Assembly: GCA_963693365.1 (NCBI GenBank)
Contig: CAVNZM010000003.1
Span: forward strand, 7,626,001 to 7,690,000
Source: Amoebidium appalachense
Taxonomy: Eukaryota > Ichthyosporea
DNA: 64,000 nt
Direction: 5' to 3'
The notes beneath the pieces were generated by a model. It was given only the letters and a program-made list of their open reading frames with translations, did no database searches and had not been told where the DNA came from. Positions 1 through 12,604 of the stretch are shown here, one piece after another (position 1 is the first letter of the stretch; each line of letters starts with the position of its first letter). Both the position numbers and the translations under genes were made by a program.

Positions 1-265
1 GTTTGGTTGTTTGGAAAAGGCTGGGGGGACCCGAGGGCAGGCGCGGGGGATGGAGGGGGGGGGGGGGGGGGGGGGGATCGGATGAGAAAACGGCCCTTTT
101 TAGCTATCGTTTAGTAGAACAGTCACTCTGAGGCTTCTCTTGCCTAACGGACCTCCCTTATGGGGTTAGACCACGTATCATGTTTGTGCGCATAATGAAA
201 ATATGAGCCACACTATCCATGTGAAGGTGGCAGCACTGATAAAGACTTTCTGGAAAAAAAATGGT

Positions 266-303
<38 letters not shown>

Positions 304-383
304 AGTGTGTGTGTGGGAGGAGGAGGAGGGAGGAGGGGGGGGGGGGGGGGACAGAATGTAGGGCCTGTTAGACCCAGCAATCA

Positions 384-391
384 GTGTGTGT

Positions 392-480
<89 letters not shown>

Positions 481-486
481 ACGTGT

Positions 487-529
<43 letters not shown>

Positions 530-540
530 ATGTCTGTGCG
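384..540 (+). repeat. (GT)n microsatellite
   Basis: Near-pure GT repeat with one TCACGTGTCACG interruption at 479-490. Translations of it (Cys-Val or His-Thr repeats) are not genes. Confidence 0.97.
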
Positions 541-1371
541 TGTGCGTGTGTGGTGATGACTCCTTTTATAACTCTGTTTTCAATTGCGAATTTAGATTTT
601 GGCTCCCACTAAACCTTTGTGATCCTCACTTGTGTACTTTGATTTGTACTAAGTAGCGCACACAACCTCATGGTGCTTTATTGCGTTAAAAATAAGCGAC
701 ATTCTTGCAATTGAGGATCTCTTTTATTGGGGCGGCCGATACACAAACACGTGCACTGCATGACGGTATCCACCTGTTGCGTTCTCGGCTGCATACCAAC
801 ACTTCCATGTGCATGCATTTGTCTCGAGTACTGGCTGGCCACCCAAAACTGGTCGGGCTCCGATCGCGTGAAAGAAGTTACAGTCACGGATGTTAGATTG
901 TGGGATTGCTTGCCCATTGGAAACTGCATATCGATATCAGGGGCACAGTGGTTTGCTGCTACTTGGCCTTAACTAAGACGTGTAAGACAAAGGCAGAGCA
1001 GAAAGGCAAAGAGCCGCGGTATCCACCTGAAAGCGGATGTCCTTAAAACGAATTTTTCAGGAAAAGAAAAGTTGGGGGGAGGGAGGGGGGGGAGGGGGGT
1101 GGAAGGGGGGGGGGGGGGGGGGAGAAGAAAAATAAAGTGTAGCAGGGTCCGCACCCTAGAGAACCAGCAATTTCACTTGGTGCCAACTGGGCTGAAAAAA
1201 CCAGGAGCGTGTCCGAATGTGATATCATAGTATTACCTTCAAAACTTTCAAAGGACGGAGGTGGTGGTGGTTGAAATGATGGTGGTGGTGGTGGTGGTGG
1301 GTGCCACTGGGTGGGTGGGGGTGGGGGGGGGAGGGTCGACCAGAGGGCTGCAAGTAATGTGTGGTTTTGCT

Positions 1372-1461
1372 GAGAGAGAGAGAGAGAGAAAGAGAGAGAG
1401 ACGCAGAGAGAGGGGGGGGGGGGGGGGGGGGGGGGGGGGAGAGAGAGGAGGGGGGGGGGGG

Positions 1462-1529
<68 letters not shown>

Positions 1530-1683
1530 CAGAAATGAAATGGGGATACCTCCAAGAGGGGTGGGAGCAGCCCGGGAAAGGGGGGGGGGGGGGGGGGGGG
1601 GGAGGGGGGGGGGGAAGACAGATAGGAAAGGCGTGGAAAACCGGGGGGGGGGGGGGGGGGGGGGGGGACGGAGGGGGGGGTAA
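1372..1683 (+). repeat. (GA)n and poly(G) mixed tract
   Basis: GA dinucleotides at 1373-1400 and 1465-1527 separated by long G runs, followed by three further G tracts to 1680. Confidence 0.95.
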
Positions 1684-2149
1684 GACAGAGAGGAAAGACG
1701 TGGAAAAGAACAGACTAGTATGTGAAGTTCTCTAAGCCTGGCAGGTGGCTAAATGTTTGCAAACTTGCATGTGGGGCGCTGCCGGATCGCTGTTTGAGCG
1801 CACACTTTTGCACATGCTTGCACATGATGCTCCATGCAATGCGTACTTGGTACGTAATATTATGAAACAGGATGACCCATCCGGGCATATGATCACTCAA
1901 GATCACGGCGTGCACGTACGTTCCGTCTGGCTCGACCACCCAAAACCACAGTGTAAATCCTTCAAGTGTCTCAGCACAGAGTTTAACTTCTAACATGTAT
2001 TTTGTTCCACTTTTTTTTGTTGTTGTTGTTGTTGGGAGGAGCCACGGAGCAAGGAGGAGGGGGGAGGGGGGGAAGTGGGGTAGAAGGCGTGGGGGGGGGG
2101 GGGGGGGGGGGGGGAGGGGAGGGGGGGGGGAGGGGGGGGGGGGCTCTCA

Positions 2150-2990
2150 CAATAAACTGTCGAGGTACTGTAGATGACATCGCCTGCGGCTAGCTCAACA
2201 TTCAGAGCACTCACTATAACTCAGTGACACTGTGCGTGTGTGTGATCTCAAAAGTTTTTGGGGTTGGCGATATTATTATTGTGTTTCATGTCACTTAGTG
2301 GGGGGAGGTGGCCATGGATGGGGGCGCTGTTGTGGTTTCAGGTTACTCATTGATTTTTTTATATTCAGTACGAGCTCGAACACGGCCCCGTAATGATTGT
2401 TTCGTGCGAAGGAACTAAAATCGTATTTAAGCAATTATTTGTGGGGCGGCCGATGAGGAAGGTCACACTTTTCTACCGACGAAACAACAGCATGCATACA
2501 CGCAAGAAATCCAAGTGCATGCAATTAGTCATGCTAGCTGGCCACCCGAACCTGAATGTGATCCAACAGCATTCCATATCAACTAGTAATGGAGGTTTGA
2601 TGGTGGGACAGTCTGCTGACCGACTGGTAAATTGCATACCGATTATCCAGGGCACGGTGTTTTGGTGGTGTTATGTACGGTACCTGAATGGGCAAATGCA
2701 GGGCATCTAAGAGCGCGGTATTCTCTTGAAAGCGGTGGTCCTGAAAAAAGTTTTTTCTGGGAAAATAAGCGCGGGGGGGGGGGGGGGGGGGAGGGGGGAC
2801 TCGAAAAAATCCAAGCCGGGTTTGCATCCTAGACAAAGCAATTTCATCTGGTGCCAGCTGAGCTGTAAGAAAACCACTGCCAGCAAGTTCTGAGTTCACC
2901 TAATATCCTGTAAGAACAAATAGGACGGTGGTGAGTAGTGGTAGTTGAACGGAAGAGGGCGGCTTCCACATGTGCGATAAAATTGCAGAG
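2150..2990 (+). repeat. One unit of the 0.85-kb repeat
   Basis: Starts near CAATAAACTGTCGAGG, includes the GGGGCGGCCGAT and GGCCACCC landmarks, a poly(G) near 2773-2791, and ends after GCAATTTCATCTGG. One of the clearest units. Confidence 0.5.
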
Positions 2991-3835
2991 GCCTAGAAGG
3001 CATTACTGGCTGGCTGCATCATCTCAGCATTCACGTTAACTCAATGCCGTGGTGGGATATGAAGTCTTAGAGTTGCTATGGTGGTTGTGGGTTGGCATGC
3101 GCATGTAGGGTCGCTGTTTTGGATTCGTATTCAACAAAAGCTGTCCTTACACTCAGTCGGTCCGACCTCGATTTCATGCTCGAGTCTGCACATTAATTGA
3201 ACCGCTTGAACACATGATGACCCTGCTTTGTCTAAAAGAGAGTCTTGAGCAATAATTTTTGGGGCGACTGATGAATAAAGGCACGACATCACTCGTGAGA
3301 CGTTGTCATCTACAATTTTGCACACAACACTGCCATGTGTATCCATTGGTCACACTACTGGCCACCCAAATCTGAATGTGCTCCGATGGCGTATACCCGT
3401 GACGGTCCACAGTCATGGATGTATGATTGTAGGTTTGCTGGCCAATTGGTAGGTTTGCATGCCGATGGCCGGGGTGCTATCGGTGCAACTTTAGGCATGG
3501 CACAATCAATGGGTTAAGGCAGGGAAGCACGCACTAGAAGAGCAGGGGTGCCCACCTGAAAATGACGGCTGTGTAGGAAAAGCCTTCTTCGTTGAATTTC
3601 AAAGGGGGCCTCGGGGGTGGGGGGGGGGGTAAGGGGGGGGGGGGGGGGGGGGGGGGGATGGTGTGTGTGCGTGTCGGGGGGGGGGGGGGGGGGGGGGGGG
3701 GGGCATTGACAAAAACAGTTTTATTAGGGGGCAGCCAGGCCGCATCCTGGAACCAGAAAAACTTTTACCCTGGTAACGAGAACACAACATGTGGTAGCTT
3801 AACTGAATCATATTGACTTAGCGTACTACATAAAA
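2991..3835 (+). repeat. Next unit of the 0.85-kb repeat
   Basis: Same landmark order as the preceding unit, offset by 819-832 bp depending on the landmark: GGGGCGACTGAT at 3262, GGCCACCCAAATC at 3360, CCACCTGAAAATGACGG at 3551. Two long G runs lie at about 3636-3703. Confidence 0.5.
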
Positions 3836-4178
3836 GGTTACAAATATTATATAGGCAGTGATATCGGCGTAATAGTTTTTCTTTTTTCATACACTTGCAA
3901 ACTGCATTGCAATTATCCCGCAATCAAGCACATGCACATTTACACTGGGTTCTGAGCCGTCGGTTTGGGTGGCCGGCCCAATCTATTTAAGCGCACCCAT
4001 GCACACAACAATGTGCAGGCCATGAGCAGATGCATGATGTCAAGTACATAACGCATGACGTGCCTTATTCCATGCGCAGGTACTAAGCACACTGGCCGCC
4101 CCAAATAATGCACACTATGCAGAAGAAAGCGGCCTCTCTGTCTGGCCTGTTGCCCCTGCAATGATCAATAGTTGCTTT

Positions 4179-4209
<31 letters not shown>

Positions 4210-4952
4210 GGGCTGCCCCACGCGAACATTAACACACACGGACTACTTTATGCACAGTCAAACTATTTACATACAGGACGTCCGACCACATACACAAATG
4301 AGCCGTGCGCACACAGGCAAAAAAAATACTGGAGTGTTTGCATGAAGTTCTTTGCATAGTATTAAATTTTCTGCTAGTGGACACAAGCGGCTTGCACCCA
4401 AAACATACACACACACACACTCACGGCCAAGCATAGACACGGCAAAACGACATATTTCTTGCAGCCCTCTGGTCGACCGTCCCCCCCCCCCCCCCCCCCC
4501 CCCAAAAAAAAATAAAAAATAAAAAAATCAGCCATCATCCACCACAGTGACCTTCCTTTGGCTCGGAAACTTGAAAGATTTGCCACTGTTGCTATTACGG
4601 TCGATTCTATCATAGGTTCGGACACAGATGTTTTTTAGCCCAGTTGGCACCAGGTGCCTTGGGTCTTTTTTATTTAATTATTTATTTATTTTTTATTTTT
4701 ATTTTTATTTTTTTTTTGGGGGGGGGGAGGGGGGGAGGCGTGAGGGGGGGGATTGGTTGCGCCTTCCCCCCTTCCTCCCTCCCCTTAATCGAATCCCCCC
4801 ACCACCCCCCGTGTATACTTACCTGAACTCATAGATAGCACCCTAACTAGTGTGCTGTCGGTGCTGTGTGGTAGACGGTAGTTTCCCTAGAGGGCCTGCA
4901 AACGCTCTCCGGGAACAAAACTTGATGAAAAAACCACGTCTGTCCCGGGGGG

Positions 4953-4986
<34 letters not shown>

Positions 4987-5343
4987 AGCACGAAAGCGGC
5001 AAATTTGTTAAGGGCCTTGGGGGGGGGGGGGGGGGGGGGGGGGAGGAGGAGGGAATTATGGGGAATGTTATGAAAGGGTGGGGACAGTTTTGGAATGTAA
5101 CAGGAAGTATAGACAGACTTATTTATACATGGGGGGTAGTGGGGGGAGTCGATTTATGGGAGGGAAGGGGGCGGGGGGAGAACGCACGAAAGCGGCAAAT
5201 CTGTTAAGGGCAGCGGGGGGGGGGGGGGGGGGGGAAGGGGTGTAGGGAATTATGGGAATGGTTGGAGGGGTGGAGGGGGGCAGGGGGTTGGGGGGGGGGG
5301 GGAGGAGGGAATGTGTGGTTGTGCCGTGTGTGGGCTTGTGTGT

Positions 5344-5480
<137 letters not shown>

Positions 5481-5727
5481 GATGGGTCAGTGAGGCCGCT
5501 GGCAGAGCCCAGATGCCGTTGTGGTTATAAGCCACATGATTCCTCTATGCATTGTAAGGTCCATGGATATTCATTTTTCTCTGCTTCTCATAAAACCTCT
5601 TATTTTGTACTAGTACTGATTCCTTTAAACAAGCACCATCATCAGGGATAACAAAATTCACTACCGCTTTTTCTTCTACACTTTCAAGTTGTTAAATTGT
5701 ACGAAGTATTCTACGGAAGGAAAATAC

Positions 5728-5765
<38 letters not shown>

Positions 5766-6007
5766 GGGCTGTTTTACATGTCATTCAGACTAGAAGCAGC
5801 TACACCCACACTAGGGCCGTCGCTAATGCGAGGGCGGTTCGAGGCCAACGACAGAAACACTATCATGATAACTAGGGCTTTTTTATTTTTTTCCTCCTTT
5901 TTGAAGGGGAAGGGGGTATACATTGGGGGGAGAGGGGAAGGGATGGGGTGGGGAGGGATGGGGGGAGGGGCAGGCGGGGGGGGGGGGGGGAGGTGGGAAG
6001 GGTGGGG

Positions 6008-6052
<45 letters not shown>

Positions 6053-6396
6053 GGTGTGTGTGTGTGTGTTTGGTTGTGTGGCTCTTCTGGCTCTAAAAGA
6101 ACTTGTTAAAATTGTTGGCCAAATCAAAGTGGAAACTGCGCATCTTTACTTCGGTGTCACTGGCTTCGAACGCTGCAAGCCCAAGCCATCCAGGCAGCTT
6201 CCTTTTGCAAGCTTAATGTTGGGTGGCCAGAATTCCGTCTGCCGCTTGCACCTTTGCACATGCATGCACACATGCTCCATGCAAGACCTAGCTAGAACAT
6301 GATCCTTAATGCTTCAGTATTTGGTTCCGCTTTTTTTATTTTTTTTTTTATTTCAAAGTCTCCCCATTGCGGGCGGGCGGGGCGGGGGGAGGGGGT

Positions 6397-6433
<37 letters not shown>

Positions 6434-6564
6434 TACAATAAAACTTCCGAGGTTTAGATGACATTGGCTAGCTCAAACTTTCGAGCATCCACTCTTACTC
6501 GCTGTGAATGTGTGTGCTATCATGAGCTTTTGGGTTTACCAATTCAAGTTTTTTTTTTTTTTTT

Positions 6565-6609
<45 letters not shown>

Positions 6610-7227
6610 GGGGAGGGAGGAGGGCGCTTGTGCGGGTCTGTGTATTTGGAGTGGTGGGGGGATGGAGTGGCCCGAGGGGGGTTTTAAGAAAGACGGGGGA
6701 AGGGGGGGTGGCGGTTTGTGTGCACGTGTGTGTGTGGGGGGGGGGGGGGGGGAAAGGGGGGGAGGGGAAAGGGGGGGGATGGATTCTTGCGGTTTCACGG
6801 AACTCATTCATCCAAGGTGGATTAAACTGCACATCCGATACGTTTTTCGGTGTCACCGGAACAGCCCCTTTGCAGGTGGATTACTTTTGCAAGTTTGCAT
6901 GTCGGGTGGCCAGTTAATTGCTTGAGATTCAACTGGATACACAGCTACAACAGCCCTGCCCTCGAACTCGACAAGAACCTGTGCACGTGCCAGTGCAACT
7001 TTTAGCTTTGGGCCGCCACCCGGCCTAAGTTCGATGCCTTTCCCAGGTATAAAGCTTCGATTGTGGGATAAGCAAATCCTGTAGCAGAGGTTTTGGACTG
7101 ACTCGTGATCCAGGAGGATTATATTTCACGTGACCATCGAGGAGTGAGGACACACTAGACCTGCAATAATCGTATTTGGTTCTGCTTTTTTTCTGTGGGG
7201 GGGTTTTTTTTTTTGTTTTTGTTTTTA

Positions 7228-7254
<27 letters not shown>

Positions 7255-7258
<4 letters not shown>

Positions 7259-7974
7259 GCACTTACAAGAAAACTGCCGGCGGTTTAGATGACATGGGCT
7301 CACTTTTACTCGCCTGGAAGGGTGTGTGATCCCCATTTTTTAGGGTTGCTATTATTGTATTATTTTTCTATTATTAATTTCTTTTTTGTGGCCCCTGGGG
7401 ATAGGGAGGCGGGGGGCCTGTCGTCCTTGCAATTGGTTGTTCATTTATTGAAATTTTCCTTTACATTGGTTAAGCGCAACCCAGATTTCAAGCCGGGCAC
7501 GTAATAGTGTATGCGGAATTCACCACCTTCCTATGATGTGATGTGTAAATGTTGTCTTAGCAATTATATGTGCGGGCAGCCTCTAATAAAAATAAAATAA
7601 AATAAAAGATAAAATAAAAATAAAATAAAATAAAAACCCTCGATATATCCAAACATGTCATGCACACCACACACTTGCACGTGTATGCATTCATCAATAC
7701 AGGTGGCCACCCAAATCTGCAGTGTTCAGCAATTGCATATATCAGTCCACAACCATGCACCCTTGATTGTGGGGCGACTAGCTGGCCTTCTGTAAAATGC
7801 ATATTGATGTCGTGGCCACGGTGTTTTGGTGCAACCTTAAGCAGCAGGGCACACTGAAAAATGGACACGAAGATGAAGGTAGAGCCTCAGGCAGTCATAG
7901 AGCAGCGGAAACCACCTGAAAACGGTGGTACTTGACAAGATTTTGCCGGAGGAAAAAAAAAGAGCGGGGGCCCG

Positions 7975-8050
<76 letters not shown>

Positions 8051-8170
8051 GGGGGGGGGGGGGGGGGGGGGGGACAAACTTCTAGTTTTAATTAGGGGCA
8101 GCACCCGAGACCCAACAACCCAACAATCTCGCCTCGACCAGGTGCCAACTGTAAAACCACTGTACCCGAA
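7255..8170 (+). repeat. Unit of the 0.85-kb repeat with the longest G run in the window
   Basis: CTTACAAGAAAACTGCCGG at 7262 and the GGCCACCC and CCACCTGAAAACGG landmarks are present. The G run in this unit is 74 bases (7976-8049), then an A and 23 more G. An AAAAT-type microsatellite lies at 7587-7636. Confidence 0.5.
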
Positions 8171-8529
8171 ATTAAAAGTAACCCCGTAAACAAAAACATT
8201 TAAGGGACGTTGATAAATGTTCAATTAGTCAAATGGGGGGGGGGGGGGGGGGAAGGAGGAGGAACGGCCCGGGCGGGGGGGGAGGGGGGGGGGGGGGGGG
8301 GAGGGGGGGTGGGGTGGGGTGGGGGGGAGGGGGAGGACGGGCCGTGGGGAGGGGATTGGACGGTCGACCATAGAGCTGCAAGATGTGTGTTTTTTGCCGT
8401 CACGGTGTGTGCTTGTGTATGTGTGAGATGTGTGTTTCGGGGGGGAAAGGGGGAGGGAAGGGCGAGCAAAGGACCGGGGGCGGGGGGAGGGGTGTCGAAC
8501 AGGATAGCCATCCGGTATGCCCTGCGTTA

Positions 8530-8800
8530 GCGTAGCACTAGTGATCGGGAATATTCGAGATATTCGGGATAAACTGGTGGATAGGTTCACGATAGATCAG
8601 GATAGATCTAGAAGAGTCTAGAAGATTCTATTGGAGTGTTTTGATTGGTAGCGACTAGATCCATAGCGGCGGGTAGACCAATCGGGAATAGTATGTAACA
8701 TTCCAGTGAGCCAGACCACAAGTATATAAAGGTCCCGGCGGGCCAGTCAATGGAAGTCAGCAAATAATAAAGTCTCACAGAGAAACCTCTAAGTTACAAG
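8530..8800 (+). promoter_or_regulatory. Possible solo LTR or promoter-like segment
   Basis: Unique-looking sequence with TCTAGAAGATTCTA (contains GAAGATTC, one heat-shock-element-like unit), TATATAAAGG at about 8721-8730, and AATAAAG about 40 bp further on at 8768-8774. A TATA box followed closely by a polyadenylation signal is what an LTR with a short R region looks like. I see no matching second copy in the window and no clear termini. Confidence 0.25.
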
Positions 8801-9075
8801 GGGGGGGGAGGGGGGTAGGACCGAGGGAAGGAGAGGGTGGTTTTGTGGCGCCACATTCATCCAGGTGGCCAACTTGAATTAAACCGTACTCTGTCTGCGC
8901 CGGGATTCAGTACATAAACAGTCCAAGCCTTGCAGGTGGCTTCCTTTTGCAAGTTTACAGGTGGGGTGACCAGAGGGCTTTTTGAACTCAAGCTCAGTCA
9001 CAAAAGATATCGGTGCACTGATCATGTGCACGGCGCGCAACCATAAGGCCGCCCACCAAAGCCACATGGGCCGTA

Positions 9076-9479
9076 TGTTGGAAGTAGAGTCCGCTGTGAC
9101 TAGGGTCGTCGTGGCGCGCTTGGGCGCTGACCCGTTTTTTACTGCTTTCAGTGTGTTAACTCCATGACTGAACTCCATGACTGAACTCCATGACTGAACT
9201 CCATTTCTGCACCTGGCAGAGCCGTGGCTTATATACCCGTGGGGCAGCAGTCTGGAATGTAATCCGGATGCCAGGCGCTAATCGGATTGGTTACTTTCAT
9301 TTAGAGATCTCTGGGACCAGTGAACCAATCGTTTGCAGTCAAAACACAATTGGCAACATTCCTCAACTATGCAGATGTGCATGTGGTGATCGAGTGTCAG
9401 CGTGTGTCTGTGTACACGGAACCAATTGTAAAGCTAACATACACATATTGTGGAGTGAGCGTAAGTCTGCACTCCAACA
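9076..9479. repeat. Left LTR of the compact element
   Basis: 404 bp, TGTTGGA...TCCAACA. It contains three exact copies and one variant copy of the 13-mer AACTCCATGACTG, then CTTATATACCCG. It differs from the right LTR by few substitutions, one 13-mer and two T bases. Confidence 0.87.
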
Positions 9480-9787
9480 CCCCTACCCAATTGGAGAAGT
9501 GTACACACCACTAGAGAAGAGAGAGTGAGTGTGGCTGCTTGCAGGGTAGACCGGGGTGTGCATTCCACTGTGGTGCGTGCCCCGCCAATGAAGTGGAATA
9601 CTTGACGTTCACATTGATGTCGCAGGCTGCTGCGGATGGAGTTTGTGGAAGCGAAAGTCTCTACTTCACGGAAATACGCTCGCGGGTGTAGGGTACAGCC
9701 TAGAAGTCGGTTTCTGGCTCCTCCGTTCAAGGCGTCGTAGGGGACGTGAAGTTAGAGGCCGCGGTGTCGTGTCTGGGCCCATAACCC
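9480..9787 (+). other. Internal region of the LTR element
   Basis: 308 bp with no recognisable retrotransposon domain. One frame holds a short cysteine-rich stretch (CGCLQGRPGCAFHCGACPAN), which may be chance or a remnant. Confidence 0.4.
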
Positions 9788-10206
9788 TGTTGGAAGTAGA
9801 GTCCGCTGTGACTAGGGTCGTCGTGGCGCGCTTGGGCGCTGACCCGTTTTTTTTACTGCTTTCAGTGTGTTAACTCCATGACTGAACTCCATGACTGAAC
9901 TCCATGACTGAACTCCATGACTGAACTCCATGTCTGCACCTGGCAGAGACGTGGCTTATATACCCGTGGGGCAGCAGTCTGGAATGTAATCCGGATGCCA
10001 GGTGCTAATCGGATTGGTTACTTTCATTTAGAGATCTCTGGGACCAGTGAACCAATCGTTTGCAGTCAAAACACAATTGGCAACATTCCTCAACTATGCA
10101 GATGTGCATGTGGTGATCGAGTGTCAGCGTGTGTCTGTGTACACGGAACCAATTGTAAAGCTAACATACACATATTGTGGAGTGAGCGTAAGTCTGCACT
10201 CCAACA
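9788..10206. repeat. Right LTR of the compact element
   Basis: 419 bp, same termini as the left LTR. It has four exact plus one variant copy of AACTCCATGACTG and a longer T run, which accounts for the 15-bp length difference. Confidence 0.87.
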
Positions 10207-10368
10207 CCGTAGCCTTCCAGTGTGTAAGCAAATAGTATTCAAATTTCGATTTTGGTGGGATTATAAGCAGGTTCTGCACTGCAGCAGCAGAGGTTTTGGA
10301 GAACTTGTAACATCATCGTGTCAAAATTAGTATTATGATCATTGGCAATGCCAACTGCTGTCACTGTC

Positions 10369-10484
10369 AGGCTATATGATATGTTGTTATAGGTTTCATG
10401 TGCATATTTTGACCGCTAATGGATCCAGGCTATATGATATGTTGTTATAGGTTTCATATGTATATTTTCACCACTAATGGATCG
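10369..10484 (+). repeat. 58-bp tandem duplication
   Basis: AGGCTATATGATATGTTGTT starts at 10369 and again at 10427. The two units differ at a handful of positions (for example GTGCATATTTTGACC versus ATGTATATTTTCACC). No coding sequence is seen. Confidence 0.85.
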
Positions 10485-11123
10485 TGATGCACAATTGAAA
10501 CCATTTCGTCGGCACAGAGCACAAGGCTTGTGCACGTGTGTAGGGCAAGCTCCCCGGAACTCACAGTTTAAGTTCGTGTGCTTAGTCATCAAGTACGTAA
10601 CAGGGGAAGCTTGAGGGAGGGCCTGGGGGGGGGGGGAGAGGGAGGGGGGGGGGCTGCAGGAGGGGAGGGGGGGGAGGGGGGCCGGGTGGGGGGGGGGGGG
10701 GAGGGGGGGGGGAGTGGGGGGGGGAGGGGCCGGGGGAGGGGGGGGGGAGGAGGAGGGGGCTATGCGATGCATATAGCTTCTTTTTCGTAGCCGATGTACA
10801 TGAGTTACCCTCACGGTTGACTCATGATGGCTTTGAGTACAGTCGTCTTGTAACAGTCGAAGAGCTCTTTGTAGGGTGGCTGGTGAACTGACACCCTTCT
10901 TGTGGGTTACGTCCGTGCACACTCCACACCTCCATGTGCATGCATGATAACGATTGGTCATGCCACCGTGCCACCCAAATCTGAATAGCAATAGCTCTGA
11001 AACACATGTATGGTGACGAACCTGAACTGTCTAAGGGGTCAAAGGAAGCCCAGTGACTAAAAATCCAAGACCTGTGCGCAACACATTCAAACTCTGCGCC
11101 CTCGCAGATCCATTCCTGGTAAG

Positions 11124-11156
<33 letters not shown>

Positions 11157-11410
11157 TCTTCCCATCCCCCCTCCCCCCTCACCCCTCCCCCTACCCCCCT
11201 TCCTCCTCCCCCCTTCCCTCCCCCTGTGTGGCCTATTTATTGACAGTAGATAAACTACGGTCAGCCTGTAGCCACCCTCTGGCCCGCCGCGGTTAATAAT
11301 TCTTGATATCGCGGTTCGATACCACCGTGAGAGAACTACTCTGCATAAAAACTCTTTTCTGAGGCTTTTCGTCTCTTTTTCCTGCCCCCCCCCCCCCCCC
11401 CCCCCCCTCT

Positions 11411-11660
<250 letters not shown>

Positions 11661-12604
11661 GCCCTCCCCCTGTTCCAGGCCTGGATCCTCTTTCTCTCCC
11701 TCTCTATTTTGCGCCGCGAAGTTAACAATAGCTTAATGTGTGGCTCGAGATCACCGTTAATAAAACAGCTCTGTCAGATCATGATGATAAAAAAACCCTT
11801 TTCTAACTCGACTGATTTTCGTCTCTTCTCTCTCCCCCTAGGGCCCCCCCCCCCCCCCCCCCCCCGCTCTCTTTCTCTCTCTCTCCCCCTCTCCCTCTCT
11901 CCCACTCTCTTTCTCTCCCCCCTCCCCTCTCCCCCCCCCCTAGGTGGTGATCACACACCACACCCCCCCCCCCCCCCTTCCTCTCTCTATTCCCCCCCCC
12001 CCACCCCCCCACCCCCCTTTTTTGGGAAGGCGAGGCGGGAGGGTGGGGAAGGAGGTGGGGGGGACGGGGGGGAGGGGGGTTGAACGAAAGTGTTCAAACT
12101 AATTCTAAGCATTTCAGTCTCAGAGTGTTACCGACCAGCCCAAGCCTGGCTGCGCAGGGCATTCTTCTGCGCAAATTCTATATGACGCGGGGGGGGGGGG
12201 CATTGTGCTAACATGTACGGTAACATGCGCACGTATGTCACGCAAAGTACTAGCTAGTAATACTTGGCACCGTAACCTACATTACACATTGTGTCGAGGC
12301 CGTGTGCAAGCCTCGGTAATGTTTACTACTCTTTGCATCAACACTGATGTCAGAGGCCATGGTGTTGTACTAGTGATTAGGTTACATCACTCGGGATAAC
12401 GGCGGAGCAGACAGCCTGGCAGTCAACGTCAAAGAGCCGCTGTACCCACCTGAAAATGGCGGGGCTGAAAAGGATTTTGCGGGAGAAGGGGAATGGGGGG
12501 GGGGGGGGGGGGGGGGGGGGGGAGAGATGCTGGAGTGGAGGCTGCTATGTATGGTGCACGCACCGTGCAATCATCGGATATATATAGTATAGTATAGTAT
12601 ACAG

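Larger units (their letters stand above)
9076..10206. mobile_element. Compact LTR retrotransposon (TRIM-like), 1131 bp with 5-bp target duplication
   Basis: Two direct repeats, 9076-9479 (404 bp) and 9788-10206 (419 bp), are nearly identical. Each begins TGTTGGA and ends TCCAACA, the inverted TG...CA termini typical of LTRs. The element is flanked by CCGTA at 9071-9075 and 10207-10211, a perfect 5-bp target duplication. The internal part is only 308 bp and has no gag or pol reading frame, fitting a terminal-repeat retrotransposon in miniature or an internally deleted copy. No convincing primer-binding site or polypurine tract is visible, so the transcribed strand is not assigned. Each LTR has a TTATATA box-like sequence. 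Confidence 0.87.

Noticed and set aside
178-612. Long open frames of Cys-Val or His-Thr repeats over GT/CA tracts, here and at many other places
   Set aside because: These are translations of dinucleotide repeats in several frames at once; no start context, domain or splice structure supports a protein.
9190-9528. Reading frame inside the left LTR, repeated at 9917-10330 in the right LTR
   Set aside because: It lies wholly in LTR sequence and continues into different flanks in the two copies, so it is open by chance.
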